A stretch of DNA of 64,000 bases from Natrinema altunense (GCF_000731985.1 NZ_JNCS01000013.1:1-64000), one strand, 5' to 3'; counted from the stretch's first letter, positions 34,207 to 42,494 are shown. Notes: generated from the letters alone by a model not told the origin. Made by a program: numbers and translations.

Positions 34207-35247
34207 ATGGAGTTCTTCGGACTCGCGCTGACGATGCTCGCGTTGTTCGTGAGCTTCGGCTTCATGGTCGGGGTGTTGTTCGGCTTCTTCGGCATGGGTG
34301 GGTCGTTCCTCGTCACGCCCGCGTTACTCGTGATGGGGTACCCCACCCGCGTCGCCGTCGGGAGCGGTATGGCCTTCGTCTTCGGGACGGCCGTGATCGC
34401 GACGCTGAAACACCGCGACCTCGGGCAGGTCGACTACAAACTCGGCGGCCTGATGGTCGTCGGAACGACCGCGGGTATCGAAGTCGGCAGTCACCTCGTG
34501 TACTCCCTCGAAGAACTCGGGCTCGCAGGCGGCGTCATCGGCGTCACATACGTCTTTCTGCTGGGCGGTATCGGGGTGTTCGTCAGCTACAACGCGTTGC
34601 GGTCCGACGGGGCCGACGACAGCGGCGGAGGCCACCACGAGGCCGCAAACCAGGACATCGATCCGGACGACATCCCGGACATCGCAAAGCGGATCCAGTC
34701 CTACCGGGTCCCGCCGATGATGACCCTCTCCGGGGGCATTCAGGTGTCGCTGTGGATGATCCTCGGCGTCGCGTTCGCCACGGGGCTCCTCTCGGGGTTC
34801 CTCGGCGTCGGCGGCGGCTTCATCCGCATGCCCGCCCTGTTCTACCTGATCGGCGTCCCGGTGCCGATCGCGGTCGGGACCGACCTGTTCGAGATCGTCA
34901 TCTCGGGTGGGTTCGGTGCGTACACCTACGGACTCAACGGCGGCGTCGATCTCTCGATCGTCGTCCCGCTGCTGGCCGGGAGCGCACTCGGTGCCCGTAT
35001 CGGCTCGGCAGCGACCAGCGTCGTCAACGAGGACGACATCAAGATCTACTTCGGGCTGATGCTCCTGGGTGGCTCGGTCGCCGTCGCCTTCCAGCAGTCG
35101 GCCGGCTACCTCGGCGTGCCCGTACTCGACACGATCGGGTTCGTCCTGATCATGCTCTCAGCGTTCATGGTCAGCGGGGCCGTGATCTACAACACGATCA
35201 CGACGATGCGAGCGCGGTCGAACGCGTCCGCGACGGCCGCGGACTGA
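34207..35247 (+). CDS. TauE/SafE (TSUP) family permease
   Basis: The 346-residue protein has eight or nine helices and the duplicated TSUP motif: GFFGMGGSFLVTPALLVMGYPTRVAVGSGM and GFLGVGGGFIRMPALFYLIGVPVPIAVGTDLFE. The central cytoplasmic loop is acidic and His-containing. TSUP members export sulfite or other sulfur compounds. Control by the same palindrome as the tusA operon fits export of sulfite made by the persulfide dioxygenase. Confidence 0.88.
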   Translation: MEFFGLALTMLALFVSFGFMVGVLFGFFGMGGSFLVTPALLVMGYPTRVAVGSGMAFVFGTAVIATLKHRDLGQVDYKLGGLMVVGTTAGIEVGSHLVYSLEELGLAGGVIGVTYVFLLGGIGVFVSYNALRSDGADDSGGGHHEAANQDIDPDDIPDIAKRIQSYRVPPMMTLSGGIQVSLWMILGVAFATGLLSGFLGVGGGFIRMPALFYLIGVPVPIAVGTDLFEIVISGGFGAYTYGLNGGVDLSIVVPLLAGSALGARIGSAATSVVNEDDIKIYFGLMLLGGSVAVAFQQSAGYLGVPVLDTIGFVLIMLSAFMVSGAVIYNTITTMRARSNASATAAD

Positions 35248-35291
35248 CACCGGCGACGCCGCTCACCCCGTTCCGGCCTCGGCTCATCGAC

Positions 35292-35301
35292 ATTGTACAA
35301 T
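35292..35301 (+). promoter_or_regulatory. palindromic operator of the Cys-rich HTH gene
   Basis: ATTGTACAAT (extending right to CAATATCC) is a perfect palindrome whose centre lies 18.5 bases before the TTATA at 35315. The gene starts at 35350, so the leader is short. The shared spacing with two other sulfur promoters suggests autoregulation by the encoded HTH protein. Confidence 0.6.
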
Positions 35302-35349
35302 ATCCACACAACCCTTATACCGCCGCGGTCCCTACCTCGAGATAGTAAC

Positions 35350-35757
35350 ATGGCCAACTCGATGGCGGAACAACTGCAACAGGACATGGAATGCGAGGGA
35401 CTCCTGGAGTGCATCCACGGACTCAAGCAACTCGACAAGGAGTGTTTCCGCGTGCTGGTCGACAGCGAGGACGCACTGACGATCGACGAAGTCGCCGAGC
35501 GGGTCGACCGCGAGCGCTCGACCGCGTACCGATCGATTCAGCGACTGCTCCAGAGCGGGTTCATCCAGAAAGAGCAGATCAACTACGATCAGGGCGGCTA
35601 CTACCACGTCTACTACCCGACGGATCCGACCCAGATCGCGAACGACATGCAGCGGATGCTCAACGACTGGTACGCGAAGATGGGACAACTCATCCAGGAG
35701 TTCGAGGACAAGTACGAACACGCCGAGGCCGACACCGAAATCCCCGCGCAGAGCTAG
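35350..35757 (+). CDS. Cys-rich winged-HTH regulator, candidate sulfur regulator
   Basis: The 135-residue protein has three cysteines before the DNA-binding domain (Cys15, Cys21, Cys32 in MECEGLLECIHG...KECF). A TrmB/MarR-like winged helix follows (TIDEVAERVDRERSTAYRSIQRLLQSGFI) and a C-terminal helix for dimerisation. The Cys positions could sense persulfide or redox state, as CsoR- or BigR-type sensors do, but the fold is different. It follows the TSUP gene by about 100 bases and has its own promoter with the shared palindrome. Confidence 0.75.
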   Translation: MANSMAEQLQQDMECEGLLECIHGLKQLDKECFRVLVDSEDALTIDEVAERVDRERSTAYRSIQRLLQSGFIQKEQINYDQGGYYHVYYPTDPTQIANDMQRMLNDWYAKMGQLIQEFEDKYEHAEADTEIPAQS

Positions 35758-36103
35758 GAGATCGTCCCTCGGCTCCCCCTCGTTTACACACACGACCGCC
35801 GGACTTCGGGTCGACCATCGCCCTCTCCCGTCCTGGTTCCGTATTCGTTGTCGAGACCGTCCACATCGACTGGACGTGCACCTGACCGCCGAACGTAGCG
35901 CTATCGCCGTGACGTAGGTCTACTGAGCAATACTAATTTCCGCTCGGCGGGTCTCGGTCGGCGTCTCGACGAGGGTGGGGTAGCGGCTCGCTTCGCCTCG
36001 ACGCTCGAGGAACGGCTGGACGAACAGCTTCGATCGCGAGACGGTGTGGGTCGCTCTGGCCGGCGGTCACGTACACGATAACCGATGGGCGACAGCGTCG
36101 GTA
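35758..36103. other. intergenic region without recognised gene
   Basis: About 350 GC-rich bases between the HTH regulator and the PIN gene. A short AT tract (GAGCAATACTAATTT near 35926-35940) is the only possible promoter-like element. I see no supported coding region. Confidence 0.4.
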
Positions 36104-36616
36104 TCAGGATGCTTCGAGCAACGACCGAGCCCGTTGTACGTAGCTGTTTGCGTCCCAGCTACGGGCGTCGCTGACCTCGTCGAGAATAGCGCGAGCATCG
36201 GCAGCTGACAGCTGGTCGGTGCGAACGAGTACCGAAAGCAGCGTCGGCGTCGTCACGAGACGCGTATCGGCGAGCGAGGCGTGGACCAGACCGAGTTGAT
36301 TGAATTCATCACAGAGCAACAGTGCGGCGTCGAGGTCATTCGCGAGGGTGACAGCCGCGTTGTCGCCGTCATCGAGCGGAAATTCGGCATCGAGATCGAC
36401 CGATCGGGTCTCGAGCGTCTCAGTTCGGTCGAGGGCGGTCGTTGCAGCCCGACCGTGTACGTCATCGTACGAGGCGATCTCTCGGAGTTCCTCGATGACC
36501 ACTGTGGGGACGACGACCTCGTAGCAGGACAGACAGAGCGCGAGCGGATCGGGGTCGTCGTCAGCAACGACCCCGAGACTCACGAGGGCGGAGGCGTCAG
36601 CGACGAGCGTCGACAT
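36104..36616 (-). CDS. PIN-domain toxin-like nuclease (VapC type)
   Basis: The 170-residue protein begins VADASALVSLG with the first catalytic Asp at residue 7, has IEELREIA and later LLLCDEFNQLG with the acidic residues that complete a PIN metal site. VapC toxins cleave RNA. Its ATG directly follows the stop of the upstream gene (TAAATG), which encodes the likely antitoxin. The chain is longer than the usual 130-140 residues, with a C-terminal helix-rich extension. Confidence 0.8.
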   Translation of the reverse strand: MSTLVADASALVSLGVVADDDPDPLALCLSCYEVVVPTVVIEELREIASYDDVHGRAATTALDRTETLETRSVDLDAEFPLDDGDNAAVTLANDLDAALLLCDEFNQLGLVHASLADTRLVTTPTLLSVLVRTDQLSAADARAILDEVSDARSWDANSYVQRARSLLEAS

Positions 36617-36919
36617 TTATGCGTCGGCGACCTCGTCGATGAAGTCCTCGTCCAGTTGCTGTTTCAACACTCGGAGGTTCGCCGCCTCTTCGGCACCGAC
36701 GAGCGCCTTGAGTTGCTCGAAAGCGATCTCATCGTCGTAGTAGGCAGCCGCGATTTCCTGCATGAGCGCGTCGTCGTGCGTCGCCTCCTGGAGGTACTCT
36801 CGCAGCGCAGTCACGAGGACAGCCGTTCGGTCCTCCCCGAGGACAGCCGCGAGTGCATCGGTCCGGTCGATGAGTCGGTGGGGTGCCCGGAACTGAACGC
36901 GCTTTTTGTCGCTGCTCAT
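36617..36919 (-). CDS. antitoxin-like protein paired with the PIN nuclease
   Basis: The 100-residue protein starts MSSDKKRVQFRAPHRLIDRTDALAAVLGEDRT, a ribbon-helix-helix-like N-terminus that would bind DNA. A helical tail rich in Glu and Gln (YYDDEIAFEQLKALVGAEEAANLRVLKQQL) follows. It precedes the PIN gene without a spacer, as expected for a vapB-like antitoxin. The open frame continues upstream into non-conserved sequence, so ATG 36919 is chosen. Confidence 0.75.
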   Translation of the reverse strand: MSSDKKRVQFRAPHRLIDRTDALAAVLGEDRTAVLVTALREYLQEATHDDALMQEIAAAYYDDEIAFEQLKALVGAEEAANLRVLKQQLDEDFIDEVADA

Positions 36920-37612
36920 TATGTGTACATTGTGAGCCAGTCCACTTAGCGGTTGTCGTGTGTCCAATGTGAGCCACGCTCGCCTCACGTCGACGATCGT
37001 CCGGCCGCTCGTCAGTCCGACACGGGATACGTCTCGAGGTCGCGCGTCCAGTCCGTCGCCGAACCGCCGGGACGGCACCGCGCACACGGCTGGCGCGAGC
37101 CCGCGAGATCGAAGCGGCGTGCATCGGGCTCCGAGCCACCCCTGACCGTACAGTTCCAGTCTCGGATTCGGCCACCGTTCGACCGTCCGCAGTCGACCGC
37201 CCCACGACCGTTTCGTCGCGCACACCGAGATCGACATCGATCGGTGGCGACTCCTGGGGAACGGCAGGGCACTCCTCCAGAGCAGTGTCGATCGCACGCT
37301 CCGCGGTAGTGTCCGCACGCTCGAGGCGCTCGCTCCCGAGGCCGAGATGGGGGAGACGATCCGACGCGTCGCCGGACGACTGCCGAATCGATCCGGGACC
37401 GCGTTCACGGGTGGACCACCACTCGTTCCGGTGACAGCTGACGTCTTCGGTGACCCGGCTCGAGCAGTCGGTGGGCGTCGACCGTCGACGACCGATCGAG
37501 GGACGGACGAACGAGTACGCGGACGCGTTCACGACCGCACTCGCGCGGGAGTTTTGGTAGTCGTGGAGAGTGACTCCCTTCTCAGGGCGGGGTGGGAGAC
37601 CCGGGGACAGCG
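36920..37612. other. long non-coding or decayed stretch
   Basis: About 690 bases have open frames on several strands but no recognisable protein. Short stretches, for example AIDTALEECPAVPQESPPIDVDLG on the minus strand, look coding-like, so this may be a decayed gene. Confidence 0.3.
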
Positions 37613-38509
37613 TCAGCCGTCGACGTCACCTGTCTCCGGACCGTCCCGTTCAGTTGCACTCGGTCGGTCGCCGGGGAGGTCCGCATCCGCCATCAGCAGG
37701 ACGCGGCGCTCGGTGTACTCGAGGCCGTTCTTGCGCTGCCGGTGTCGTTCGATCGCCAGTCGGTTCTTCGAGAGGTCGAGCAACGCGTCGATCGTCCTCG
37801 AGACGAGTTTCTTCGCATAGCCGTCGCTGATCCCCGTCTCCTGACGGCGAATCCAGTGTTTCATATCGCTCGCCGTAACGTACTCCCGGACGGTTTTGGA
37901 CCCGTTCTGCCACGGGTCGTCTCCGACGGCCGGATCGGTGCGGGCCTTCCAGAGCGTCGCAGCGAGCCGCGAGGGGAGCGAGGACGTGGTTGCACGGAGG
38001 CCGTCGTCGTCCATCCTCGCGAGTTGCTGAATCGGCAGGAGGTCGCCGTGTGCTAACGCGACGTCGCCGCCGCGCTCGAGCGGGTCGTCGCTGTCGGGCA
38101 GTCGGAAGTACTGTCCGCCGTCGTCCTTGCTGACCCGTTCGAGGCGACCGCCGGCGACGTCGAGCTCGCTCTCGTCGACGTTCGCCGCGAGCAGGTGGGC
38201 TCCCTTCTCGAGTTCGCGGGCCTGGAGTTCGCCGATGCGGTCCTTGTTCGCGTTCAGTTTCTTTTCGTGGGCGTCGAGCCGCGCTTCGAGCGGCGGTCGC
38301 GTTCGCTCGAGTTCCGCGACCCGGGCTTCGAGACGCTCGTTCGTCGCCCGCTCCCGTTCGAGTGCGGACTCGAGGCGGTCGATGCGATCGGTCTTCCGCG
38401 CGAGGCTGGCTTCGAGCGCGTCGACCCGTTCGCGAAGCGACTCGAGTTCGGTTGCGAGCGTCCGGACGGTCGATGCGGTCGGTTCGGAGTGGTCGGCGTT
38501 CGTGCTCAT
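37613..38509 (-). CDS. coiled-coil protein of haloarchaeal mobile elements
   Basis: The 298-residue protein has a long N-terminal coiled coil (about residues 15-105, heptads such as LESLRERVDALEASLARKTD) and a C-terminal globular part with DLLPIQQLARMDDDGLR, VREYVTASDMKHWIRRQE and GISDGYAKKLVSRTIDALLDLS. I recall related proteins on haloarchaeal plasmids and proviruses, without a known role. The C-terminal region could be a helical DNA-binding domain. It lies 49 bases downstream of a minimal TnpB-like gene on the same strand. Confidence 0.7.
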   Translation of the reverse strand: MSTNADHSEPTASTVRTLATELESLRERVDALEASLARKTDRIDRLESALERERATNERLEARVAELERTRPPLEARLDAHEKKLNANKDRIGELQARELEKGAHLLAANVDESELDVAGGRLERVSKDDGGQYFRLPDSDDPLERGGDVALAHGDLLPIQQLARMDDDGLRATTSSLPSRLAATLWKARTDPAVGDDPWQNGSKTVREYVTASDMKHWIRRQETGISDGYAKKLVSRTIDALLDLSKNRLAIERHRQRKNGLEYTERRVLLMADADLPGDRPSATERDGPETGDVDG

Positions 38510-38558
38510 ATCGGTGGGGGCTGTGGGGTGAGACGGAGTGGTTGGCAAGCCGGTGCAG

Positions 38559-39341
38559 TCAGCGGTCCACGGCGTCCGAACGGGGGGCGACGAACGCCGC
38601 CCGCTCGTCCGTCGCGAGCGAGCGCGGGGGGCGGTACGCACACCGCTGGTTGGGGTAGTACCGCTGTGCGAGGACCTTCGCGGCGTTGTAATCGGCGTAG
38701 ACGGTGTCGACGCGACAGTCCGGGTTGGTACAGCGGAACGTCTGGTGGAGCCGTCGGTCGCCGATGGTCCCGCAGCCGTGACACTCCTGGGAGGAGTAGG
38801 CGACGGGCACCGTCGCGGCCTCGAGGCCGTACTCGGCGGCGACCGCGCGCAGGCGCAGATGGGCCGTCGGGAGGAGCCACGCCGTGCCGCGGTGGGCGTT
38901 CGGATCGGTCAGCCACGCCCACAGGTCCGGCTCGTAGTGGCTGTCTTCGGTGACCAGCACGGGGTGGTCGTACGCGCTCGCGTAGTCGCAGATCTCCCGC
39001 GCCGCGTCGTCGAGGGCCGCGAGCAGGGCCGCCCGACGGTGGCGGACGTGTGCGACGATCGTCTCGCGATCGGCGTCGCCGGCGAGCAACGCGGCGACGC
39101 GGTCGCGAAGCGCGTCGAGGCGAGCGCAGAGGTCGTCGCCGGGGATCGCGTAGGCACCCTTCCAGTCCGGCATGGGCGACGGACACGCGGTGTAGAGGTT
39201 GTGCTCCCCGAGATCGACGCCGATCGCGGTGCGGTCGGCGCGACCGGTGGCGGCTGGGGTGTTCTCGCGGCCAGTCGACTGGCCGGCTATACCGTCGTCT
39301 GTGGAGCAATATTCATTGCCCCTCGAGCGTTCGGTTCGCAT
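38559..39341 (-). CDS. minimal TnpB-like protein with intact RuvC residues
   Basis: The 260-residue protein contains the RuvC nuclease part of TnpB: Asp43 in IGVDLGEHN, Glu132 in LVTEDSHYE, Asp217 in VYADYNAAK, and the zinc ribbon Cys187/190/204/209 (CHGC...CTNPDC). The N-terminal recognition and wedge domains, about 180 residues in the full TnpB at 19405, are reduced to about 40. No right-end hairpin of the usual type follows. It looks like a domesticated or specialised derivative rather than a random truncation, as the reading frame is clean. The start is ATG 39341; 39392 is an alternative. Confidence 0.7.
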   Translation of the reverse strand: MRTERSRGNEYCSTDDGIAGQSTGRENTPAATGRADRTAIGVDLGEHNLYTACPSPMPDWKGAYAIPGDDLCARLDALRDRVAALLAGDADRETIVAHVRHRRAALLAALDDAAREICDYASAYDHPVLVTEDSHYEPDLWAWLTDPNAHRGTAWLLPTAHLRLRAVAAEYGLEAATVPVAYSSQECHGCGTIGDRRLHQTFRCTNPDCRVDTVYADYNAAKVLAQRYYPNQRCAYRPPRSLATDERAAFVAPRSDAVDR

Positions 39342-39457
39342 GGTCGGAACCCTCGTGCAGAGGATGACCCGACCCCGGCGTGTCTCCAGCACGCTGGACC
39401 TTTGCGGCCCAGAAGGGTCGGATCAACAGCTAATTGTCACCGGCTGCTAATATAATT

Positions 39458-39476
39458 TACTGACGAGTCGTCAGTA
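39458..39476. promoter_or_regulatory. perfect 9-1-9 palindrome next to a TATA-like tract
   Basis: TACTGACGAGTCGTCAGTA is a perfect inverted repeat with one central base. It directly follows TAATATAATT (39448-39457). It lies in the divergent region between the minimal TnpB gene (minus) and the wHTH gene at 39535 (plus) and is probably the operator of that repressor-like protein. Confidence 0.55.
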
Positions 39477-39534
39477 GGCAGTTGTCTAATACAATCACTT
39501 ATGGACTTATAGCCAGAAAACACCCACAACCAGT

Positions 39535-39837
39535 ATGCGTATGTCTATTGCTCCCGATTCCTCGAATGAGATGCGCCAGGAAGCCGAGTGGATGGTTCCA
39601 TCAGACGACAAAATTCTCGAGCTTATCCGCGAGTACGGGAACCTGACTCCAACAGCGATCGAAGATCTCGGCGGCCCCAGTGCCGGCCACGCCCGAAACC
39701 GGTGTCCTGTGCTTGCCGAGTACGGGCTGCTCGACCGAATCTCGCGTGGCCTCTACGGGATTACTGAAGCCGGTGAAGCATATCTCACTGAAGAACTCGA
39801 TGCGAGCGAACTCGAGCCAGTCCAAGACACCGAGTAA
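39535..39837 (+). CDS. winged-helix phage-repressor-like regulator
   Basis: The 100-residue protein is a winged helix (DDKILELIREYGNLTPTAIEDLGGPSAGHARNRCPVLAEYGLLDRISRGLYGITEAGEAYL) of the type known from the PhiH1 repressor family of haloarchaeal phages and plasmids. It starts at ATG 39535 or 39541. The perfect palindrome about 60 bases upstream is a likely binding site. It marks the left edge of an AT-rich island. Confidence 0.75.
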   Translation: MRMSIAPDSSNEMRQEAEWMVPSDDKILELIREYGNLTPTAIEDLGGPSAGHARNRCPVLAEYGLLDRISRGLYGITEAGEAYLTEELDASELEPVQDTE

Positions 39838-40122
39838 AGATCTCTGTTTGAGTTCCCTACTCAGGACGCGGTTACCCTGTTGGTGAACACAATCTTTGGA
39901 TCTTGTGCTGTCGGACAATTACTTTGAGCTACAGTCCTTGAGAAAGATAGAACTTGGCAATACTATGAAGGTCTCTACGGTGGATTTCGGTTATACACAC
40001 GATCAGGCGGCGTTCGTGTGCATATTCGGAAAACGAATTTTGTCAGCGTGCAATCCCAGGGGGAGAGCTATGTTTGAGCAAAAGAGAGAGAGAGAGGAAG
40101 AGAATAAAGCCCCATGATGGGT

Positions 40123-40707
40123 CTAATCTAGAAGAGAAAGGTTATGTGCTTCTACATGCATTTTATCGACAGTCTTTACTGCACGTCTGACTCGTGATTC
40201 AATATTGCCGATCCCATCAAGGTATTGTCTAGATCTCATATCATGAACTAATTTATTCCTAGTTTTTCTAACATTTGCTATCTCTCCTTTTTCGCCCGAA
40301 TCAATAATCCCCATATAGTATAATATATTCTCTTGGTCTTCGCTATCGATGTTTCTAGCATATTCTCTAGCGTTGTCTTTAGAGATGTCATCATCAAATA
40401 CTTTCTGCCATATTATGTCTCCAGATAAACCTCGGAGAACTTCGTGGGCAAGTGTGAAGAATAAAACCACAGAGTCTGATGTTTCAATACTAATGAGATT
40501 TTCAACTTTCTTATCAATTTCTTTGATGTCTGCATCTGAATGGTCCTCAATGATTTCACTTCGAATTTCGTCTATCTCCTGTAATTCATCCATGATATCA
40601 TTATGCACCCTTCCCAACGTCATCATCTCTATTCCCCAACTTTCATCGACTATCTCCTGGTGATTTTCAGAGAGTTCTTCATCGTCTTGCATCGATAGCA
40701 CACTCAT
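40123..40707 (-). CDS. HEPN-like protein in an AT-rich island
   Basis: The 194-residue helical protein contains VRKTRNKLVHDM, an R-x4-H motif in the RNKLVH form typical of HEPN domains, which are often RNases in defence or toxin-antitoxin systems. Base composition is far more AT-rich than the chromosome, indicating acquisition. Coding-like sequence continues in frame 39 codons further upstream without an ATG, so the true N-terminus may be longer (see the adjacent entry). Confidence 0.6.
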   Translation of the reverse strand: MSVLSMQDDEELSENHQEIVDESWGIEMMTLGRVHNDIMDELQEIDEIRSEIIEDHSDADIKEIDKKVENLISIETSDSVVLFFTLAHEVLRGLSGDIIWQKVFDDDISKDNAREYARNIDSEDQENILYYMGIIDSGEKGEIANVRKTRNKLVHDMRSRQYLDGIGNIESRVRRAVKTVDKMHVEAHNLSLLD

Positions 40708-40828
40708 CTTATACGCTAATTCTACTGCTTCACTTCCCTCAGAGTCATATTCAATTACGTCTCCTTCTTCGACTAGATATTGTTCATCAACCCGATCAAT
40801 GGGGGAGCGGACCTCTCTCGTCAGTCAT
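40708..40828 (-). pseudogene. frameshifted N-terminal extension of the HEPN-like gene
   Basis: Upstream of 40707 the same frame reads SPIDRVDEQYLVEEGDVIEY and on to the ATG without a stop, but the only suitable start, ATG at 40828 (MTDERGPLP), is in another frame. The switch would fall in a run of five C at 40801-40805. This is either a disrupting indel or a sequencing error. Confidence 0.4.
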
Positions 40829-40958
40829 AGACTGAGATTCGTCTCCATCGTATTTATCTTAATGACATCTTGACCGTTCCAAGTACAAAATTGACGAAAC
40901 CTGCAGTGTGGAGGTCGGGTGATTAGTTTGGGATCTTAGCCTTAGCCACGATTCCGTC

Positions 40959-41117
40959 TCAACAGCGGTACCTACTCCTTTCTTCGAGTTGCTGAATTAC
41001 ATCAGTTGTAGTCAGCCCATGCTGGTTAGCGATCTCGGCAGCAAGGTCGCTTGCGCGAGCCTCCGTTAGAGTTCGCTTATGCTCTCGGGCGAGTTCAACT
41101 AGGGCAAAAACAATCAA
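40959..41117 (-). CDS. 52-residue hypothetical protein, possibly partial
   Basis: A frame starting with TTG encodes LIVFALVELAREHKRTLTEA and then a helix-rich segment, ending ERSRYRC. The reading is coherent and haloarchaeal in style (amphipathic helices), yet no ATG exists and the frame is bounded by a stop just before. It may be a decayed small regulator. The rest of the 40829-41199 spacer shows only AT-rich promoter-like sequence before 41200. Confidence 0.35.
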   Translation of the reverse strand: MIVFALVELAREHKRTLTEARASDLAAEIANQHGLTTTDVIQQLEERSRYRC

Positions 41118-41199
41118 CAGGCTTTCTTAATATACATCCCCCGGAATACACTCCTACCCTACATTTAACGTCATCTACACTGTACTAGCTATTATACAA

Positions 41200-41997
41200 A
41201 TGCGTACTAAACGCTCTATTGAAGATGTCGATAGACATATTCTTACATCTCTCAAGAAAAGTTCGCCATCTACCCCTAAAGACATAAGCAAAGATAGGTT
41301 CCGAGAGAATGTTATTCGTCTCCGCTGTCAGCAATTGATCCGTGAAAATTTGATAGCAGAGGTTACTCATGACCTCTATGATCTCTCTGACAAAGGCGAA
41401 GAATATGTATCTTCTGACAATCAGTTGAATGAGTTCCGTGAGAGCTTTCCTGATCCGGAGGTTGATCGGATTACCGACTTTACTGAATTAGATCCAGAGG
41501 ACATTAAGTGGCGAAATAGAGAGTATTTCAATAATTCAGATCACAGGTATGATCATGGAGATGTACTTTCGTACCACCAGGTTAAACACAAGATATCAGT
41601 AGTTCGGAACGGGGACCTCAATCGCGTTATGAATGAATTCCCAAAAAGAGAGCCGCTGACGCAGCAATGTGCACACTGGGTAAGGGCAATTATTGGGTTG
41701 CATTTTTTTCCTGATGCTAATCATAGAACGGCAATGGCTACCCTCAACACTCTTCTGCCGTTGAACGGTATTGAGAAATTCAGATGGAGTGATGATCAAT
41801 ATAAGGAAACAATCTTCAAATCAAAATTAATCCGAAAACACATTATTGATGTCCGGTTTGATAATCTCTGGAGCAAGGATGAACTGTACTTCTTATGGCA
41901 TCGATACTTCGTTGATCGTTTCTACGACATTTCTGACTTTAGCCACCACTCGCCAGATTACGAAAGGCTAGATCAGGCAATAGAACAGCTAGAATGA
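41200..41997 (+). CDS. winged-helix plus Fic/Doc-family protein
   Basis: The 265-residue protein begins with a winged helix (about 1-75; IEDVDRHILTSLKKSSPSTPKDISKDRFRENVIRLRCQQLIRENLI). The C-terminal Fic/Doc fold contains HFFPDANHRTA (residues 168-178), the Doc-type form of the HxFx(D/A)xNxR motif. Fic/Doc enzymes transfer AMP or phosphate to target proteins. The own HTH suggests autoregulation, and no separate antitoxin is obvious. The gene is AT-rich like its HEPN neighbour, implying joint acquisition. Confidence 0.75.
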   Translation: MRTKRSIEDVDRHILTSLKKSSPSTPKDISKDRFRENVIRLRCQQLIRENLIAEVTHDLYDLSDKGEEYVSSDNQLNEFRESFPDPEVDRITDFTELDPEDIKWRNREYFNNSDHRYDHGDVLSYHQVKHKISVVRNGDLNRVMNEFPKREPLTQQCAHWVRAIIGLHFFPDANHRTAMATLNTLLPLNGIEKFRWSDDQYKETIFKSKLIRKHIIDVRFDNLWSKDELYFLWHRYFVDRFYDISDFSHHSPDYERLDQAIEQLE

Positions 41998-42003
41998 AGA
42001 TGA

Positions 42004-42111
42004 TTAGTCTTGAGAACGATCTTCGTCCAACTGGACTTCTCCCATAGCAACATAAGCATCATAGTTCTCCTGTTCATCCGACCTCATTAACTGCCGAGCT
42101 AGCTGTCCCAT
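42004..42111 (-). CDS. 35-residue acidic small protein
   Basis: An ATG frame encodes MGQLARQLMRSDEQENYDAY and ends GEVQLDEDRSQD. The composition is that of a real small haloarchaeal protein. It lies on the opposite strand just after the wHTH-Doc gene and could be its antitoxin, but this is a guess from position only. Confidence 0.4.
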   Translation of the reverse strand: MGQLARQLMRSDEQENYDAYVAMGEVQLDEDRSQD

Positions 42112-42494
42112 TGTCTTCAACCTGAATCTGACTTAGAGACTTGCAAACTTAGTCTTTGTCATCAGTAGCAAGACAGGAGTTATGAGAAGGAGGAAGCAGC
42201 AGAACTGAGTATCATACTGCATCAGAAGCGATCAAACCGTGGAAGAGAGGTAGAAACGTAGAATAGAGAGACAGTATTGAGTTAGGCGAAAGCGATTAGT
42301 TTCCAACACTTCAGCAACCCCTGTTTCATGTGCTTCAACTGCAACTCTGCGTACGAAAGCAGGGCGGGGCGCTGTGATTTTTTGGCGCTGTCGCCTTGGC
42401 GATACCCGGCGGCCCGAACTGCGAACGTAGCGGCGGGTGATTTCTCGAGTCGGAAGAGTCCGCTCGACTCCGTCGGGCGACGGTTCGGACCGGC
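42112..42494. other. intergenic, transition from AT-rich island to chromosome
   Basis: Composition changes from AT-rich to GC-rich near 42350. No gene is supported. A minus-strand frame ending near 42232 has partly coding-like sequence (VEAHETGVAEVLETNRF), possibly an insertion-sequence remnant. Confidence 0.3.

Noticed and set aside
39896-40117. 73-codon plus-strand frame in the AT-rich spacer
   Set aside because: No ribosome site or TATA box and no coherent secondary structure. It ends in a purine repeat (GAGAGAGAGAGG).
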